From: Planctomycetota bacterium
GTDB taxonomy: Bacteria > Planctomycetota > UBA1135 > UBA2386
NCBI GenBank assembly: GCA_020638695.1
Contig: JACKIB010000015.1
Location: 1 to 64,000 of the forward strand
Reading direction: 5' to 3'
Length of the DNA stretch: 64,000 nucleotides
Part shown: positions 61,970-64,000 of the stretch, one piece after another
Layout: each line of letters opens with the position of its first letter
Numbering within the stretch: position 1 is the stretch's first letter
Made by a program: the position numbers and the translations under genes
The notes under the pieces: generated by a model
Told to the model about the DNA's origin: nothing
Databases searched by the model: none
Seen by the model: the letters and a program-made list of their open reading frames with translations, nothing else

Positions 61970-63682
61970 TCATTCGCCCGTAGTCCACTCGAGCCGCACC
62001 AGCTCGATGGTGCGGCCGTCGGTGCTGGTGGCGTAGCTGCGGCCCAGGTGCTCGATCACTTCGGCACACGCCAGCGGCAACGTGCCGACCTTCCGGCGTT
62101 CGCCGCGCCCGAACTGCTGCGGGTCGAGTGAGCGGTAGACAGCGGTTCGCGGTGGAGCCAGAGAGACGGTGCGGAACAGGTAGAACGCACCCTCGCGGTG
62201 CACCACGAACGGGTGCAGCGGCGTGTCTCCGCCCGGCGCCGAGCCGCGCCACACGCGTCGCGGGGCCGACCACCGGACGAGGTCGGAGGAGCGTCGGCAC
62301 AGGATCGCGCTATCGCTGGCGAAGTAGGCGAAGAATTCGTCGCCCACCTGCAGCACCATCGGTTCGCGCACCGCACCGGGGCCGGCGAATGCGCGACTCT
62401 GGCCGAGCGCATTACGCGTGCGGGTGAAACTACGCCCGTCGGCACTGCTCGCCAGGCAGACCTGCCCGGTGTCGAGCTCGGAGGGACCGGCGCCGTACAG
62501 CATTCGCAGCACCTCGCCGCGCCGCGCGACGTGCGGTGCGTCGAGCCACTCGCGCGGGCCGGCGGACTCGCCGTATGCCGGGTCGGCGCGCAGGGCCACG
62601 CCGCGCGGCGACCAGTGTCGTTGGGTCAGGTGTCCGGTCTGCCAGGCGCACAACACTCGGCCGACAGTCGTGTCCACCGCGGCCCACAGCTGCCAGGTAC
62701 CAGCGCGCCACACGGTGTGACCGGCCAGGCGGCTGCTGCCGAGCGGCCCGAGATCGGGCAGCGACGCGATGCTCCACGGCGCGCCGACCAGTCGCGGCAC
62801 GAGCTCGGGTGCCGGACCCGCGGGGGGCATCACTTCGGCGGTGACCGGGAAGTGGTCCGAGGGAAAGCGGCCGTCCGGGCGCGTCGCGTCGATCGCTGCG
62901 CTGCGCACCGCGATCTCCGGCGAACAGAGCACGGCGTCGATCTTGCCGCCGCGCGCGCGCAGGAAGCCGTTGAAGGTCGCCACCGACTCGCGGTCCGGAT
63001 GCAGGACGCGAAAGCTGTCGCGCAGCTTCTGGCCGGCGAGCCAGCGCATCGGGGCCGAATCCTCGTCGCAGTTGAAGTCGCCGAGCAGAACGAAGGGCAT
63101 CGGGAACACCCGGCGCCAGGCGCTGATCAGCCGCGCCGACTCCAACCTGGCGACCGGGCCGAGGTGATCGAAGTGCGTGTTGGCGACCAGCAGCCGGCCG
63201 TGTCGCACGCGATCGCGCACCACCGCCCATGTGCAGATGCGAGGTAGCGCCGCATCCCATCCGCGGCTCGCCTTCACATTCGGGGTCGGGCCGAGCCAGA
63301 ACGTGCCGTGAGCTTCCACCGCGAGGCGGCTGGTGTCGATCCAAAGTGGGCACCCCTCGTCTCGTTGGCCGCCCATGCGGTGTTCGCCGACTGGCTGCAG
63401 CTCGGGGAGCGCGGTGGCGAGTTGGGCCACCTGGAAGCGGAGTGCTTCCTGGAGGCCGAGCACGTGGGGGCGGAAGGCGCGGATCCGGCCGGCAACCAGC
63501 TCGGCGCGGTTCTCCCAGCGGTTGCTGCGGTCGGGTGCGGTCCCGTAGCGGATGTTGAAGGTCATGAACCGCAGCGCGGGCGCGGGGTCCTGCGCGCGCA
63601 GCGGCGACGCCGCGCACGCGATCAGCAGTGCTGCGGTGCCGAACACGGCGGCGGGTGTGGTTTCGCTGCGGAGGTCGGGCAT
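61970..63682 (-). CDS. Exported EEP nuclease/phosphatase fused to beta-propeller
   Basis: This is a 570-residue protein with a signal peptide (AAVFGTAALLIACAASPLRA). The N-terminal 300 residues carry the endonuclease/exonuclease/phosphatase motifs: MTFNIRYG, VLGLQEAL, ANTHFDHLG, LLGDFNCDED and SDHFPVTAE, so Mg-dependent hydrolysis of a phosphodiester or phosphate ester is expected. The C-terminal 250 residues (GPREWLDAPHVARRGEVLRM ... GAVREPMVLQVGDEFFAYFA) look like a five-bladed glycoside-hydrolase-type (GH43/32-like) propeller. Both motif sets seem intact. The fusion is unusual and may act on glycan-linked phosphates; the substrate is unknown. Confidence 0.75.
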   Translation of the reverse strand: MPDLRSETTPAAVFGTAALLIACAASPLRAQDPAPALRFMTFNIRYGTAPDRSNRWENRAELVAGRIRAFRPHVLGLQEALRFQVAQLATALPELQPVGEHRMGGQRDEGCPLWIDTSRLAVEAHGTFWLGPTPNVKASRGWDAALPRICTWAVVRDRVRHGRLLVANTHFDHLGPVARLESARLISAWRRVFPMPFVLLGDFNCDEDSAPMRWLAGQKLRDSFRVLHPDRESVATFNGFLRARGGKIDAVLCSPEIAVRSAAIDATRPDGRFPSDHFPVTAEVMPPAGPAPELVPRLVGAPWSIASLPDLGPLGSSRLAGHTVWRAGTWQLWAAVDTTVGRVLCAWQTGHLTQRHWSPRGVALRADPAYGESAGPREWLDAPHVARRGEVLRMLYGAGPSELDTGQVCLASSADGRSFTRTRNALGQSRAFAGPGAVREPMVLQVGDEFFAYFASDSAILCRRSSDLVRWSAPRRVWRGSAPGGDTPLHPFVVHREGAFYLFRTVSLAPPRTAVYRSLDPQQFGRGERRKVGTLPLACAEVIEHLGRSYATSTDGRTIELVRLEWTTGE

Positions 63683-64000
63683 GACCGGGTGAACCGTGAG
63701 TCCGCAGAGGATCCTATCCCACGTCCCTCACGAGTCGACGGCCGCGAGGCCGCGAGCACCCGCGCCCCGCAGCAGGCTCGCTGGCCTTCCGCACGGGTCG
63801 CCGAAGACTTCGGGGAACACTGCTCCCAGGCGCGGATGGAGATGACCCGGTCCAGCGCCGGCGCTACCCTGCACCGATCGCCGATCGCGTTCCCCTGTCG
63901 CGTCGCGGTAGCGGCCGCTCGGACGGCGTGGGCACGGACTCACCCCGGCGATCTCCGTCCGCGTCGAGTGCGCGGCTCGGAGTCTCTTTCCACCGCGATG
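63683..64000. other. Intergenic, nothing recognised
   Basis: The last 318 bases hold no supported gene. A 71-codon frame on the minus strand (63728-63943) has no similarity and looks like chance coding in high-GC DNA. Confidence 0.5.

Noticed and set aside
63728..63943. 71-codon minus-strand frame as a gene
   Set aside because: No similarity, no ribosome site and typical chance composition.

Overview
The window is high-GC bacterial DNA with a gene set typical of Planctomycetota. It has two paired PSD1-cytochrome/DUF1549/DUF1553 plus DUF1501 operons, two very large membrane Ser/Thr kinases ending in TPR or WD40 repeats, several small ECF-type sigma factors, FG-GAP and Ig-like secreted proteins, and a DUF6259-like giant. 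No rRNA, tRNA or CRISPR array was seen. All assignments come from reading the sequence and from family knowledge; no search was run.

Layout. 1-1.6 kb: decayed, nested IS481-type insertion sequences at what may be a contig edge (26-G run). 1.7-7.0 kb: a divergent ECF-like protein, two ECF sigma factors, a fused NuoE-NuoF-type formate dehydrogenase beta subunit and an FG-GAP secreted protein. 7.3-11.5 kb: a kinase-TPR protein and a small lipoprotein. 11.8-16.4 kb: the first DUF1501/DUF1549 operon. 16.5-31.4 kb: a decayed and accessory island. It holds a frameshifted beta-helix gene, an RHS polymorphic toxin with a lipase-like tip and a lipoprotein-like candidate immunity gene, then a degraded second RHS core followed by a JAMM-metalloprotease tip and another candidate immunity gene. 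Beyond these are an IS1182 fragment, a duplicated DUF1549/Rieske locus, two MITE-like elements and an IS110/IS1111-type element. 31.4-42.4 kb: a VOC protein, a six-gene minus-strand cluster and a three-gene plus-strand cluster, separated by a scrambled duplicate of a kinase tail. 42.8-49.4 kb: a kinase-WD40 protein, an SGNH protein, a methyltransferase and an ECF sigma factor. 49.6-57.5 kb: a DUF6259-like protein and the second DUF1549/DUF1501 operon. 57.6-63.7 kb: a formate dehydrogenase alpha subunit interrupted by an in-frame UGA at the catalytic position, an SGNH protein, and a nuclease/phosphatase-beta-propeller fusion.

Three points stand out. (1) The formate dehydrogenase alpha subunit reads as one selenoprotein gene across the UGA at 58717-58719, with a SECIS-like hairpin in the expected place; its likely partner is the fused beta subunit 54 kb away. 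(2) The minus-strand cluster 38.7-31.8 kb encodes a cysteine-rich secreted protein with a good double-glycine leader motif placed after a membrane/signal segment. Beside it is a C39-type cysteine peptidase that itself has a signal peptide and a C-terminal membrane anchor. With two further anchored proteins, an Ig-like protein and a toroid lipoprotein, this looks like an extracytoplasmic peptide-maturation system that I do not recognise; a second cysteine-rich protein with an Ig-like protein and a MauE-type membrane protein lies beside it. (3) The RHS locus is a main toxin/immunity pair plus a displaced toxin cassette, with low-GC tips on a high-GC core.

Many genes at 16-31 kb carry single-base frameshifts. 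These could be real decay or consensus errors in repeats, and the calls there are made with that in mind.
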